64,000 nucleotides of DNA from Methylotetracoccus oryzae (GTDB lineage Bacteria; Pseudomonadota; Gammaproteobacteria; Methylococcales; Methylococcaceae): the NCBI RefSeq assembly GCF_006175985.1, contig NZ_SRSH01000015.1, forward strand, positions 80,726-144,725, in the 5' to 3' direction. A model generated the notes under the pieces. It searched no databases, was not told where the DNA came from, and saw only the letters and a list, made by a program, of their open reading frames with translations. The stretch's first letter is position 1; each line of letters starts with the position of its first letter. The position numbers and the translations under genes were made by a program. This document shows positions 35,806-44,884 of this stretch, in pieces.

Positions 35806-38800
35806 CGCAACGCATCGCCCTGACCGCCCGGATCGCCGAACGCTTCGAGCGCCGGGTACAGCTGTCCACGCATTGGCTGCGACTGCGGCCCGCTCCGCAG
35901 GCGGGCGGCATCGAGGCCTATTCGCTGCGGGTCGACGCTGAGCCGCATTTCCTGAACTGGCTCCGCGACCCCTACGAGAATCATCTGGCGCGACTCGACC
36001 TGCCGGAACCGGTGTCATCCCTGGGGTTCGATCTCGAGATCATCGCGGCACTGGAGCCGTCGAATCCGTTCGATTTCCTGACCGATCCCTATGCCGCCAA
36101 CTATCCGTTCCAGTACCCGGACCAGCTCAGGAAGGAACTGGTGCCCTATCTGCGGATCGACCAGCCGGGGCCGTGGCTGACGGATTGGCTGGGCAGTCTC
36201 GACCGTTCGCCGCAATACATCGTCGAAAAGCTCAACGGGATACTGGCCGGCGTCCACCAGCGCATCGCTTCGGTTGGGGAGAGCCGTCCGGGCTGGGTCG
36301 ACATTGAAGGGCTGTTGGCCCGCGGCTCCGGTTCCCCCTGGGAAACCGCCTGGCTGATGACGCTGACCCTGCGCGGTCTCGGTCTCGCGGCCCGGTTCAC
36401 CTCGGGCTATCGGGTCTGGCTGTCCGCAACGGATGAACTCCCGGACGTGGTCAGTCCCCATGCCTGGAGCGATGTATTCCTGCCGGGTGCCGGCTGGATC
36501 GGCCTGGATCCGGCCAGCGGCCTGTATACCTCGGAGGGCTACATTCCGCTGGCCTCCGCACCCGATCCGCTGCGTACCGTGCCCATATCGGGTTACCACG
36601 AGGCTTGCCCTAGCGAGATCAGCACCACGGTCAGCGTACGGCGTCTGGTCCCCGCGCCGCCCGAGCAACCGGTGGATGAGGGTGCCTGGCGCGATATTCG
36701 GGCCGTCGGCCGGCGCGTCGAAGCCGATCTCGCGTCGGCCCGCCTGAATCTGACCGTTGGGACCGGCTTGTCCTTCGTTTCCATGGAGTATCCAACGGCA
36801 GCGGAATGGACGACCGGAGCCCTCGGGCCGCACAAGCGGCAGGTTGCCGAGATGCTGCTGCCGGCACTCGCCAGCCATTGCGGCGCCGGGGGTGTCATGC
36901 ACATCGGGCAGGGTGAGTGGTTCAGCGGCGAGGAGCTGCCACGCTGGCGCCTCGGCTGTTATCAGCGGGCCGACGGCCAGCCGATATGGAAGAACCCCGA
37001 TCTGTTGGCGTGGCGCCGCCGCCGGCCGATGAACATCCAGTCGGAGGATGTCCGGTTCTTCGCGGAGTCGCTGGCGCAAGTGCTGCGCGTGCCGGCGGAT
37101 CACGTGATGGCCGCTCACGAAGACAGCCTCCATCAGTTGTGGGCCGGCCGACTCGGCACCGGGTACATCCCGTCGCCGGCCGATCTGCGGGATCCGGAAC
37201 GTCGTCGCGCCGTGGCCGCCTGCCTGTCGAGGCGTCAGGGCGAGCCCGCGGGCTATGTGCTGCCCTTGCGCTGGGATCGTGTACTGCAGCGTTGGTCCAG
37301 CGGCCGCTGGTCCTTTCGGCGCGAAGGCTTGTTCCTCATTCCCGGCAAATCGCCGCTGGGTTTCCGGCTTCCCATCGAAAGCCTGCCGGCCGGTGATGCC
37401 GGTCCGCTCGATACCGAACACGAACGCTGTCAGACCGAAGAGCGTTCGCTGCTGCCCCAGGATTGCGGCGAGCTCAGCGTCCGTTATTCGACCGTGGGTC
37501 CGCCCAGTGATGCGATGGAAGAGGCCGACGGCCCCTTGTCCGAGGCTGGCCGCCCCCCGCGCACCGCGCTTGCGCTCGAGTTGCGCGATGGTCAGCTATT
37601 CGTCTTCATTCCGCCGCTGACGCATCTCGAGCATTACCTGGACCTGATCGGCGCGGTCGAGGCCACCGCGCGCGAGACGGGCATTCCGGTGATGTTCGAA
37701 GGCTATGAACCGCCCGAGGATCATCGTTTGCGGCGGCTGGTCATCGAGCCGGAACCCGGTGTCCTGAAGGCTTGGCTACCGGAGATGCCGGGCTGGACCG
37801 CACAGATGCAACTGGTCGTCGCGGCTTACGATGAGGCGGAGCGACTGGGGTTGCGCGCCGAGCGTATCATCGGTGAAGGTCGGCGCGTGCCGCCGGGCGG
37901 CGGTGCCGAGCTGACCCTGGGAGGAGAAAATCCCGGCAACAGCCCGTTCCTGCATCGGCCGGAACTTCTCCGCGACCTGATCGTTTTCTGGCAACGCCAC
38001 CCGTCCCTGTCCTATCTGTTCGCCGGTCGCCTGGTCGGTCCGGACGGACCGGCGCCGCGCCCCGACGAAGGTCGCGACGATGCCCTGTACGAACTCGGGC
38101 TGGCGCTGGAGCGCGTCCCGAGCGGCGAGAACCTGATGCCCTGGGTGCCGGACCGGCTGCTGCGCCACCTGTTGGCCGATCCTGCCGGCAACATGAAGCG
38201 CGCCGAGATCCGGATGGATCTGCTGTACGCGCCGGACCGGCCGAGCCTGCGCTTCGGCAAACTGGTGCTGCGTTCCTTTGAGTCGGTGCCGGACCCGAAG
38301 CTGGCCGCGCTGCAGTCCCTGCTGGTGTCGGCATTGATCGCCGCGCTGGCGAAGAAGCCCGAGGCGGGGCGATTCATTCGCTGGGGTGAGGCGCTGCACG
38401 ATCGCTTCATGCTGCCGCGCCTGCTGTGGGAGGATTTCCGCAGTGTGCTGGCGGTGCTCTCCGACGCGGGTTATCCCTTGCAGGAGGAGTGGTTTCTGCC
38501 CATCGTCGAGTTGCGCTTCCCGGTTCTCGGCACGACCCAGATCGGTGACGTCACGCTGGAGTTGCGGACCGCCCACGAACCCTGGGCGCTGCTCGCGGAG
38601 GAGACTTGCGCCGGCGGCGTCACCCGCTTCGTCGATGCCGCGAACGAACGGGTGCAGGTGCGTTGCCTCGGTCTTACGCCCGGCCGCTACAGTGTCTTCT
38701 GCAACGGCTTCATCGTCCCGTTGCACGAGACCGGGATCCAGGGCGAGTACGTTGCCGGCGTGCGGTACAAGGTCTGGAATCCCCCTTCGACGCTGCATCC

Positions 38801-39110
38801 GACCGTTTACCCGGTCAGCTCACTCGTCGTCGACCTGATCGATAACTGGACGCGTCGCATCGCGGGCGGTTTCACCTACTATCCGCCCCGTCCCGGCGTG
38901 TGGGGTTCGGCCGGTACGTCATGGACCAGTCCGGCTGTCGATGCGACCCCGCGGCGCCAGCAGCGGCGGCAGCCGTTGACGAACGTGCCGCCCTGGAGTG
39001 CCGGTGGCAAGTTCCTGCCGTTCGGCAGCGCCACCGAGGTGCCGCCGGTTCCGGTGGAGCACCTGCGGCCGGATGCGCCCTACCTGCTCGATCTGACCCA
39101 CTGGACCTGA
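35802..39110 (+). CDS. Transglutaminase-DUF2126 paralogue with degenerate active sites
   Basis: A 1102-residue paralogue of the preceding protein, alignable end to end and translationally coupled (ATGA overlap at 35802-35805). Candidate catalytic positions have changed. The transglutaminase Cys is Pro179 (GSPWETAWL), although His220 (PHAWSDVF) and Asp236 (GLDP) remain. In DUF2126, the motif GGEPT is GTGLS (Glu replaced by Gly322), and GRHTGTGGGNH is GRRVPPGGGAE (His, Asn and His replaced by Arg695, Ala702 and Glu703). Structural segments such as HPSLSYLF, PRPDE, LHDRFMLP and TLELRTAHEPW are well kept. I infer a pseudoenzyme that forms a complex with, or regulates, the intact copy. Recent loss of function is unlikely because the frame is fully open. 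Confidence 0.85.
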   Translation: MTQRIALTARIAERFERRVQLSTHWLRLRPAPQAGGIEAYSLRVDAEPHFLNWLRDPYENHLARLDLPEPVSSLGFDLEIIAALEPSNPFDFLTDPYAANYPFQYPDQLRKELVPYLRIDQPGPWLTDWLGSLDRSPQYIVEKLNGILAGVHQRIASVGESRPGWVDIEGLLARGSGSPWETAWLMTLTLRGLGLAARFTSGYRVWLSATDELPDVVSPHAWSDVFLPGAGWIGLDPASGLYTSEGYIPLASAPDPLRTVPISGYHEACPSEISTTVSVRRLVPAPPEQPVDEGAWRDIRAVGRRVEADLASARLNLTVGTGLSFVSMEYPTAAEWTTGALGPHKRQVAEMLLPALASHCGAGGVMHIGQGEWFSGEELPRWRLGCYQRADGQPIWKNPDLLAWRRRRPMNIQSEDVRFFAESLAQVLRVPADHVMAAHEDSLHQLWAGRLGTGYIPSPADLRDPERRRAVAACLSRRQGEPAGYVLPLRWDRVLQRWSSGRWSFRREGLFLIPGKSPLGFRLPIESLPAGDAGPLDTEHERCQTEERSLLPQDCGELSVRYSTVGPPSDAMEEADGPLSEAGRPPRTALALELRDGQLFVFIPPLTHLEHYLDLIGAVEATARETGIPVMFEGYEPPEDHRLRRLVIEPEPGVLKAWLPEMPGWTAQMQLVVAAYDEAERLGLRAERIIGEGRRVPPGGGAELTLGGENPGNSPFLHRPELLRDLIVFWQRHPSLSYLFAGRLVGPDGPAPRPDEGRDDALYELGLALERVPSGENLMPWVPDRLLRHLLADPAGNMKRAEIRMDLLYAPDRPSLRFGKLVLRSFESVPDPKLAALQSLLVSALIAALAKKPEAGRFIRWGEALHDRFMLPRLLWEDFRSVLAVLSDAGYPLQEEWFLPIVELRFPVLGTTQIGDVTLELRTAHEPWALLAEETCAGGVTRFVDAANERVQVRCLGLTPGRYSVFCNGFIVPLHETGIQGEYVAGVRYKVWNPPSTLHPTVYPVSSLVVDLIDNWTRRIAGGFTYYPPRPGVWGSAGTSWTSPAVDATPRRQQRRQPLTNVPPWSAGGKFLPFGSATEVPPVPVEHLRPDAPYLLDLTHWT

Positions 39111-39114
39111 TCAT

Positions 39115-39155
39115 CCCCATCCCGGCCAGAGCCTTTCTGCTGGCCGGCGATGGGG
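39115..39155. terminator. Bidirectional hairpin terminator between convergent genes
   Basis: The arms ccccatcccggccag and ctggccggcgatgggg pair over 15 positions with a single bulged C and a 10-base loop containing a short T-run. It lies between the end of the second DUF2126 gene and the end of the convergent DUF1232 gene, so it can serve both. Confidence 0.7.
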
Positions 39156-39166
39156 AGGGCGTTCGG

Positions 39167-39682
39167 TCAACGGAACATGTCGCGCATCATGCGTGTCAGC
39201 CGTTTCGGAAAGAATTCGATGGCGCCATCGCCGACTGCCAGCAGATGTTTCAGGAGTTCGAACACGTCCTGATCGCCGGCCCAGTGCCGCCGCACGGCGG
39301 CCGCGACCTCGGGCTTCTCGGTTTCCAGAAACTTGTTCAGCGCGACGATGATCACGATCAGGTCGTCGACCCAGCCGGCAATAGGCAGCGCGTCCGGGAT
39401 CAGATCGATCGGGCTCATCACATAGACCAGAGCGGCAATGAGCGCACCCTTGTTCTCTGAGGGGACGCTCTTGTCGAGCAACAGGCTGACGCCCAGGTGG
39501 AAGAGATCCGGCAGGGTCGACAGGTATTCGACCAGGCCCCCGAAAGCCGACGACGCCGGTGGTCCGGGCGCTTTTCGGCGCGCCAGCGAATGGCGGATCC
39601 GCGCGCGCAACCGTTGATAAAAATCGAAGTAGGCCGACCCGTCTCGGGTGGCGCTGAGAACCACGGCCTTGCTGTCGGACAT
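39167..39682 (-). CDS. DUF1232 (YkvA-like) membrane protein
   Basis: A 171-residue protein with the DUF1232 core, seen as YVMSPIDLIPDALPIAGWVDD, at about residues 92-112. The core is hydrophobic and likely membrane-embedded. The remaining sequence is charged and probably cytoplasmic, with a basic N-terminal part (RARIRHSLARRK). The function of this widespread family is unknown. The start MSDSKAVVL was chosen because upstream in-frame sequence looks non-coding. A four-helix membrane protein gene lies 85 bases upstream on the same strand. Confidence 0.82.
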   Translation of the reverse strand: MSDSKAVVLSATRDGSAYFDFYQRLRARIRHSLARRKAPGPPASSAFGGLVEYLSTLPDLFHLGVSLLLDKSVPSENKGALIAALVYVMSPIDLIPDALPIAGWVDDLIVIIVALNKFLETEKPEVAAAVRRHWAGDQDVFELLKHLLAVGDGAIEFFPKRLTRMMRDMFR

Positions 39683-39767
39683 TACTGGGCTCGCTCGGGA
39701 TGGGGTGCTGCCGCCGGACCAGCGTAATGGTGCCCCGGCCGAAACGCAATCCGCGCGGGTCGGTTGG

Positions 39768-40163
39768 TCAATGTCCTCGCAATCCACGGGCCAGAAAGCC
39801 GATCCCGCCGGCCAGCAGACTCAGCATGATCAGCGTGTTGAAGAGACTCGTGGGTTGGAAGTAGAAATGCAGGTTCATGACGATACCCGTCACGACGATG
39901 ACCAGCCCCGCGGCCAACAGTAACCAGCCGGCGGGCGACTTGCCATTGAAGAACAGCACGCCCACGCCCAGGATCAGCGGAACCAGCGACAGTCCCATGG
40001 CGTTGTATCCCCAAAGTTGCCAGTACCCGCTGCTCACCGTCACCTGACTGGTTAGCAGGTACAGTGCCGCGGTGGCCATCAGGACGCCGACGACGAACTC
40101 GCCCAGGCCGCCGGGCGTGCCGCCCGGTCCCTCGAATCCGCTCCGGCCATCGTTCTCTGCCAT
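39768..40163 (-). CDS. Small four-helix membrane protein, unknown function
   Basis: Not recognised as a named family. The 131-residue product has a glycine-rich polar N-terminus (MAENDGRSGFEGPGGTPGG) followed by four hydrophobic segments (about 24-42, 58-75, 82-100 and 108-128). It is predicted to be an integral inner-membrane protein. The frame is open upstream to 40295, but the extra sequence overlaps the divergent promoter region, so I use the ATG at 40163. It is upstream of the DUF1232 gene and divergent from btaA. Confidence 0.7.
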   Translation of the reverse strand: MAENDGRSGFEGPGGTPGGLGEFVVGVLMATAALYLLTSQVTVSSGYWQLWGYNAMGLSLVPLILGVGVLFFNGKSPAGWLLLAAGLVIVVTGIVMNLHFYFQPTSLFNTLIMLSLLAGGIGFLARGLRGH

Positions 40164-40309
40164 CTGCAATTCACCGTTGTTCTGGCGATACCCACTGCGC
40201 GGGCGCATGTTAGCACGCGGCGCCATCTGTGCCGCGGCCGCAAGTCGCGTGGGTGGTGCGCCTTGCCGGAGATCTTCAGGCAATCGTATTGTCACATCCG
40301 ACGTGTATC

Positions 40310-41533
40310 GTGCCGAAAACCCAAATCCAGAGGATTCCGGCCCTGAAACACGAACCGACTCTGACCGAACGCGTCGATCAACGTATATTCGACGCGATCT
40401 ACTCCCGTTCCCTTGTCTACAACACGTGCTGGGAAGATCCGGCCGTGGACCGCCGGGCCCTGCAACTCGGACCGGACGATAGGATGCTGGTCATCACCAG
40501 CGCCGGTTGCAATGTCCTCGACTACGCGCTGACAAGTCCCCGCCATATCTATGCCGTTGATGCGAACCCGCGGCAGACCGCCTTGCTGGAACTCAAGCTG
40601 GCGGGTATCCGCCGGCTCGATTTCAGCGATTTCTTTGCGACGTTTGGCCAGGGGTACCACGCTCACTTCCCGGAACTCTACCGTGATCTGCTGCGCGCCG
40701 AGCTTTCCGAGTTTGGGCGCGCGTTCTGGGACCGTAACGCCGGCTGGTTCGTCAGCCGCCAGGGCAGTTTCTACTACCATGGCCTGTCGGGGCTGGTGGC
40801 TCGTCTGTTCCGGACTTATCTGGCGATGCGGCCGCGACTGGCCGAGCCGGTGCTGGCGCTGTTCGAGACACAGAACCTCGAGGAGCAACGCCGCCTCTAC
40901 GACGAGCACATCCAGCCGCAGCTCTGGCACCGCGGCCTGAACTGGGCTTTGTCCCGGCAACTGACGATGAGCCTGCTCGGGGTGCCGACCGCGCAGCGCC
41001 GTGAGGTTCAGGCACAGCATGCCGGAGGCGTCGCCGGGTTCGTGCGCGACTCGATCGAGTATGTGTTCCGTCAACTGCCGGTCTGGAATAACTATTTCTG
41101 GAGCGTCTACGTGCGTGGCCGCTACGGCGAGGCGTGCTGTCCGGAGTATCTGAAACGCGACAATTTCCTGGCCCTGAAGGGGGGGCTGGTGGACCGCATC
41201 AGTGCGCACACCTGCACCGTGACGAGCTTCCTGCACGCTACGCCCGAGACGCTCTCGCGCTTCGTGTTGCTGGACCATATGGACTGGATGTCCAGTGTGA
41301 ACCCTGCCGCGCTGCGCGAGGAATGGGAGGCCATCCTGGATCGCGCGACGCCGAATGCCCGCATCATCTTCCGCAGTGCGCACGCGCGGCCGGCCTACCT
41401 GGAACAGCTCGAACTCGGCGGACAGCGTCTGAAGGACCGGCTGCAGTTCGACGATGCGCTGGCGGCGCGCCTGCAGACCGAGGACCGGGTGCATACCTAC
41501 GCCGGCTTCCACATTGCCGACGTGCCGACATGA
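40310..41533 (+). CDS. btaA: BtaA: SAM:diacylglycerol 3-amino-3-carboxypropyltransferase
   Basis: BtaA (DUF3419 family) transfers the aminocarboxypropyl group of S-adenosylmethionine to diacylglycerol, the first step of the betaine lipid DGTS. Signature segments are IFDAIYSRSLVYNTCWEDP near the N-terminus, the nucleotide-binding ITSAGCNVLDYAL, and C-terminal LLDHMDWM followed by RIIFRSAHARP. It is directly coupled to a BtaB-like methyltransferase by an ATGA overlap, which strongly supports the pathway. The start is uncertain: GTG 40310 is used (407 residues), but the frame is open from GTG 40229 and no ribosome-binding site decides between them. Confidence 0.9.
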   Translation: MPKTQIQRIPALKHEPTLTERVDQRIFDAIYSRSLVYNTCWEDPAVDRRALQLGPDDRMLVITSAGCNVLDYALTSPRHIYAVDANPRQTALLELKLAGIRRLDFSDFFATFGQGYHAHFPELYRDLLRAELSEFGRAFWDRNAGWFVSRQGSFYYHGLSGLVARLFRTYLAMRPRLAEPVLALFETQNLEEQRRLYDEHIQPQLWHRGLNWALSRQLTMSLLGVPTAQRREVQAQHAGGVAGFVRDSIEYVFRQLPVWNNYFWSVYVRGRYGEACCPEYLKRDNFLALKGGLVDRISAHTCTVTSFLHATPETLSRFVLLDHMDWMSSVNPAALREEWEAILDRATPNARIIFRSAHARPAYLEQLELGGQRLKDRLQFDDALAARLQTEDRVHTYAGFHIADVPT

Positions 41534-42234
41534 GCGCCGCGTCCGATCTGCGCGTCGTGCTGCACATGCTCCGGGGCATGCCGCGCAGTGGCGATGCGGC
41601 ATCGCGGCTGCAAGCCTTTTACGCGCCGCAGGCAGCAGCGTATGACGACTTCCGCGAGCGCCTGCTGCAAGGGCGCCGCGAGTTGATCGAGCAACTCGAA
41701 CTGCCGCGGTGCGCCCGCATCGTGGAACTCGGGGCCGGCACGGGCCGCAATCTGGATCACTTCGGCCAGCGGCTCAACGCGTTCGAATCGGTGGACCTGG
41801 TTGACCTGTGTCCGGCGCTGCTGGCTGAGGCCCGGCGGCGCGCGGCGCCGTTTCCGAACGTGCGGGTGGTCGAGGGAGACGCGACGAGCTATCGTCCCGC
41901 GCACTCCGTCGACTGCGTGATCTTTTCGTATAGCCTGACGATGATCCCGGACTGGAACGCCGCGCTGGGCAACGCCATGGCGATGCTCAAGCCGGGCGGC
42001 TTGCTGGCCGTTGTTGATTTCACCGTTTCTCCACAGCAGGGCCGGCTGGCCAGCCTGTTCTGGCGCGCGTGGTTCGGCCACGATGGCGTGCGACTGAACG
42101 CGGAGCATGTGAGCGCTCTCCGCGGGCTATGCCGTGACCACGCGGTCGAAGAGCGTCGAGCGCCGATTCCGTATCTGCCGGGCCTCCGGGTGCCGTACTA
42201 CCTGTTCATTGGTCGCGCCGGGTTCGCCGCATAA
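41530..42234 (+). CDS. btaB: BtaB: N-methyltransferase of betaine lipid synthesis
   Basis: BtaB trimethylates the amino group of diacylglyceryl-homoserine, giving the phosphorus-free lipid DGTS. The 234-residue class I methyltransferase has the SAM motif I IVELGAGTGRNLDHFG, an acidic motif II (VDLVDLCP) and motif III/post-I segments VVEGDATSY and FSYSLTMIPDW. The start overlaps the btaA stop (ATGA). Function rests on this coupling, since the fold alone would not identify the substrate. In other bacteria btaAB is induced by phosphate starvation; no Pho box was identified here. Confidence 0.88.
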   Translation: MSAASDLRVVLHMLRGMPRSGDAASRLQAFYAPQAAAYDDFRERLLQGRRELIEQLELPRCARIVELGAGTGRNLDHFGQRLNAFESVDLVDLCPALLAEARRRAAPFPNVRVVEGDATSYRPAHSVDCVIFSYSLTMIPDWNAALGNAMAMLKPGGLLAVVDFTVSPQQGRLASLFWRAWFGHDGVRLNAEHVSALRGLCRDHAVEERRAPIPYLPGLRVPYYLFIGRAGFAA

Positions 42235-42374
42235 CCCCCGATAGACAATAGAGCCCGGGCTGCGTCGCCGCGCAGTGTCGGCCCATCACGCACCGCGCCA
42301 TCGTCTTTCGTGGTCACTGCGCTGACCCGAGTGTACGGTGCGGCCTTCGTATCCCCACGCTGCCGCGATAAACA

Positions 42375-43829
42375 ATGCCATTCACTCAGGTCCGCCTCCG
42401 CCAACTCTTCCTCGGCGGCTTCCTGCGAGCCATCGGAGCTGAAGAGATCTATCGCCGTACCGCGATAGTGCCCGAAGGCCCCGCATCGGGCGCTTTGCTG
42501 CGGGCGGAACTGCAGAAGCTGCTGGAACGGGTCGATCGGTCAAACCCATTTTTCAGGGGGCGCTTCAGGTCCTTCCTGGGCCAGACCGAAAAGGCGACGG
42601 ATGCCGACTTCTTCCAGCGTTACGCCCAGTTGCCGGTATTCACGAAGGACGATTACCTGGATGCCGGGGTCGCCGTCATGGATGCCGCCTATCAGCACCG
42701 TCTCGAAGAGCTGACACTGCGTTTCGGAACAACCGCCTGGGGACTGTTCCGGCAGCTTCGGTCGACGGATTTCGTGTTGCCCATGTGCACCGGCGGCACA
42801 ACCGCCGAACCCCTGGTGGTGCGGATGAACAAGGAGCACACGTTCGCGCTACTGTTCAGTTTTTTCGCGTGTTGGCGGCGCATGGGCTGGGAACTGGGGC
42901 AACGCGTGCTGGTGTTCTACCCGGCGGGCACCTACAACATCGACGAACTCGCGTCGTTCAACCGGCTCGGCGCGATGACCGGATTCCGGATCATACTGTT
43001 CAGCCATCTGGACGAGCCCACGATCGAACATTTGCTGTCGGAAATGGATGCGTTCCGGCCGGAACTGTTGCTGATCTTCCCATCGCCGATGAACGTGATC
43101 GCCCAGACGATCCGCCGCCGGGGATTGCGGCTCGGACATCAGCCGCGCCTGATCAACGTCAGCGGTGAAACCTTTTTCGACTGCCAGCGCAGCAATATTC
43201 AAAGCGTGTTCCCGCGCAGCCGGATAGAGGATTCGTACGGCTCGGTGGAGTTGGGCGAAATCGCTCACCAGGCGGGGAATGCCCTTAAGGTGTTCGGGCA
43301 CCTCGCCTATGTGGAGACGGTTGGGCAGAGCGCCGACATCGGTGAGGCAGTCATCACCCGCCTGGGGCTAAGCGCGTTTCCCTTCATCCGCTATGCGATG
43401 AAGGATCTGTTCAGGGCCGGGCCGCGCCCCGAGGCACACCTTGGCTTGTCGCAGATCGCCTGGATCGAGGGCAAGAACACCACGTTTCTGGAGTTTGCCG
43501 GAGGTCGGCGCATCCATGCCTCCTTCTTCAACCGCTTGGTCAACGCAGTCAACGCCGGGGTCGGGGACGCGATCGCCGAAATCAAGGTCTACGAACGGGG
43601 TGCGCAGAGCCTGGAGATTCAGCTGATCCTTCGTAATCCGGGCGCGGAGGAGGCGATCCGTGATGCGCTGCAGCGGCGCCTGCATGAGCAGCTGGGCCCC
43701 GGCGCCGACTGCGTAATCCGCTTCGTGGATGCCATCGATCACGATTACCGGCGGAAATACCGGCCAATCGAGCGGAACATCGATACGGAGTGGGCGGGCG
43801 GGGTCATGGGACGCGTTGCTGTAGTCTGA
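42375..43829 (+). CDS. PaaK-like adenylate-forming enzyme (phenylacetate-CoA ligase family)
   Basis: A 484-residue ANL-superfamily protein resembling phenylacetate-CoA ligase (PaaK) and related acyl adenylating enzymes. The AMP-binding P-loop is CTGGTTAEPLVV near residue 138. Also seen are YPAGTYNID, the SGETFFD segment and the YGSVELGEIAHQ motif corresponding to the adenine-binding YG(S/T)xE. The acid substrate cannot be told from sequence; long hydrophobic stretches would allow a lipid-like or aromatic acid. It follows btaAB by 140 bases on the same strand, with a methyltransferase gene next, so an accessory metabolite role is possible. No ribosome-binding site is obvious. Confidence 0.8.
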   Translation: MPFTQVRLRQLFLGGFLRAIGAEEIYRRTAIVPEGPASGALLRAELQKLLERVDRSNPFFRGRFRSFLGQTEKATDADFFQRYAQLPVFTKDDYLDAGVAVMDAAYQHRLEELTLRFGTTAWGLFRQLRSTDFVLPMCTGGTTAEPLVVRMNKEHTFALLFSFFACWRRMGWELGQRVLVFYPAGTYNIDELASFNRLGAMTGFRIILFSHLDEPTIEHLLSEMDAFRPELLLIFPSPMNVIAQTIRRRGLRLGHQPRLINVSGETFFDCQRSNIQSVFPRSRIEDSYGSVELGEIAHQAGNALKVFGHLAYVETVGQSADIGEAVITRLGLSAFPFIRYAMKDLFRAGPRPEAHLGLSQIAWIEGKNTTFLEFAGGRRIHASFFNRLVNAVNAGVGDAIAEIKVYERGAQSLEIQLILRNPGAEEAIRDALQRRLHEQLGPGADCVIRFVDAIDHDYRRKYRPIERNIDTEWAGGVMGRVAVV

Positions 43830-43941
43830 GAATACCTTCATCCAAGCGCCTGGCAGGCCGTTTGGCCTCCTGAAGACAGCAGCAGAGCCGGTGCGTCTGC
43901 ACTAGAATCGCTTCCGTAGTTGAATAACTTCGGAGCAAATC

Positions 43942-44685
43942 ATGTCCGCCTCGTCGCCCTCTGTATCCCCAGCGATCGCTCATCCTACCGTCGAAGAGTT
44001 TTTCGAATCGACCTGGGCGGCCTACGCGGCGATCCTCGACAACAACTACATGTGTCATCGGGAGATTTTCGATGCGCTCGGGAACTACCTGGAGTCCCAT
44101 TATCGCGGCCGGCCATTCTCGCTGATCGACCTCGGTTGCGGCGATGCCCGCTTCATCGCAAAGGCACTGCGGGGGACGGCCGTCAATCGCTATGTCGGCT
44201 ACGACATCGCTGACACGGCCCTCGCCGAGGCTGGCCGCCAGCTTAGCCATGTCCCCTGCACAGTGGAACTGCAGGAAATCGATCTGATGGATGCGCTACG
44301 GTCCGGCGACGAACGGTTCGACGTGGTGTTCACCAGCTTCGCCGTTCACCATCTGCAAACGCGCGAGAAGGTGGAGTTCTTTCGACAGGCCGCGCGGCGC
44401 GTCGCACCCGGTGGACTGCTGGTGATGATCGACGTCATGCGCGCGGAAGGAGAGGATCGCATTGCCTACCTGCAGCGCTATATCGGCCGGGCCCGGGCTC
44501 AGTGGACGAATCTGACCGAGAACGCCATCGATGCGGTGTGCTGCCATATCGATGACCGGGACTTTCCGGAAGCGCCCTCGGCGCTGACCCGCATGGCCGC
44601 GGATGCCGGTTTCGGCGCGCCCACAGTCCTGCCGGCTTATTGCGACCATCACACGCTGATCTGGCAGCGTACCGACGCCAATTGA
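43942..44685 (+). CDS. Class I SAM-dependent methyltransferase
   Basis: A 247-residue methyltransferase with a Rossmann fold. Motif I is LIDLGCGDARFIAKAL, followed by GYDIADTAL, the acidic loop EIDLMDAL, FDVVFTSFAVHHL and the post-motif RRVAPGGLLVMIDV. Family membership is clear; the substrate is not. A GGAG ribosome-binding site lies 6 bases before the ATG. It follows the PaaK-like gene by 112 bases on the same strand. It is not closely similar to btaB. Confidence 0.85.
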   Translation: MSASSPSVSPAIAHPTVEEFFESTWAAYAAILDNNYMCHREIFDALGNYLESHYRGRPFSLIDLGCGDARFIAKALRGTAVNRYVGYDIADTALAEAGRQLSHVPCTVELQEIDLMDALRSGDERFDVVFTSFAVHHLQTREKVEFFRQAARRVAPGGLLVMIDVMRAEGEDRIAYLQRYIGRARAQWTNLTENAIDAVCCHIDDRDFPEAPSALTRMAADAGFGAPTVLPAYCDHHTLIWQRTDAN

Positions 44686-44884
44686 GTTCTTGGGACGTGT
44701 CCTCCCGCAGGCGGACTTTCCCGTCGGCAGGCCCGACTCGCGGCACTCGAATCCCGCCTACGAAGCTGGATTCGCAGGGTGCCGTTTTACTTGCGCGGCG
44801 CGCTGACATCAGGAAAATGGCGTATCCCGGCGCTGGTTGTTGCCCGGAAGGGATAGTCCCGATTCTCCAAACTGGGAGTGACGA

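Noticed and set aside
42375..44685. The PaaK-like ligase and methyltransferase as part of the betaine-lipid pathway.
   Set aside because: BtaA and BtaB suffice for DGTS and neither later gene has a known role in it; adjacency alone is not enough.
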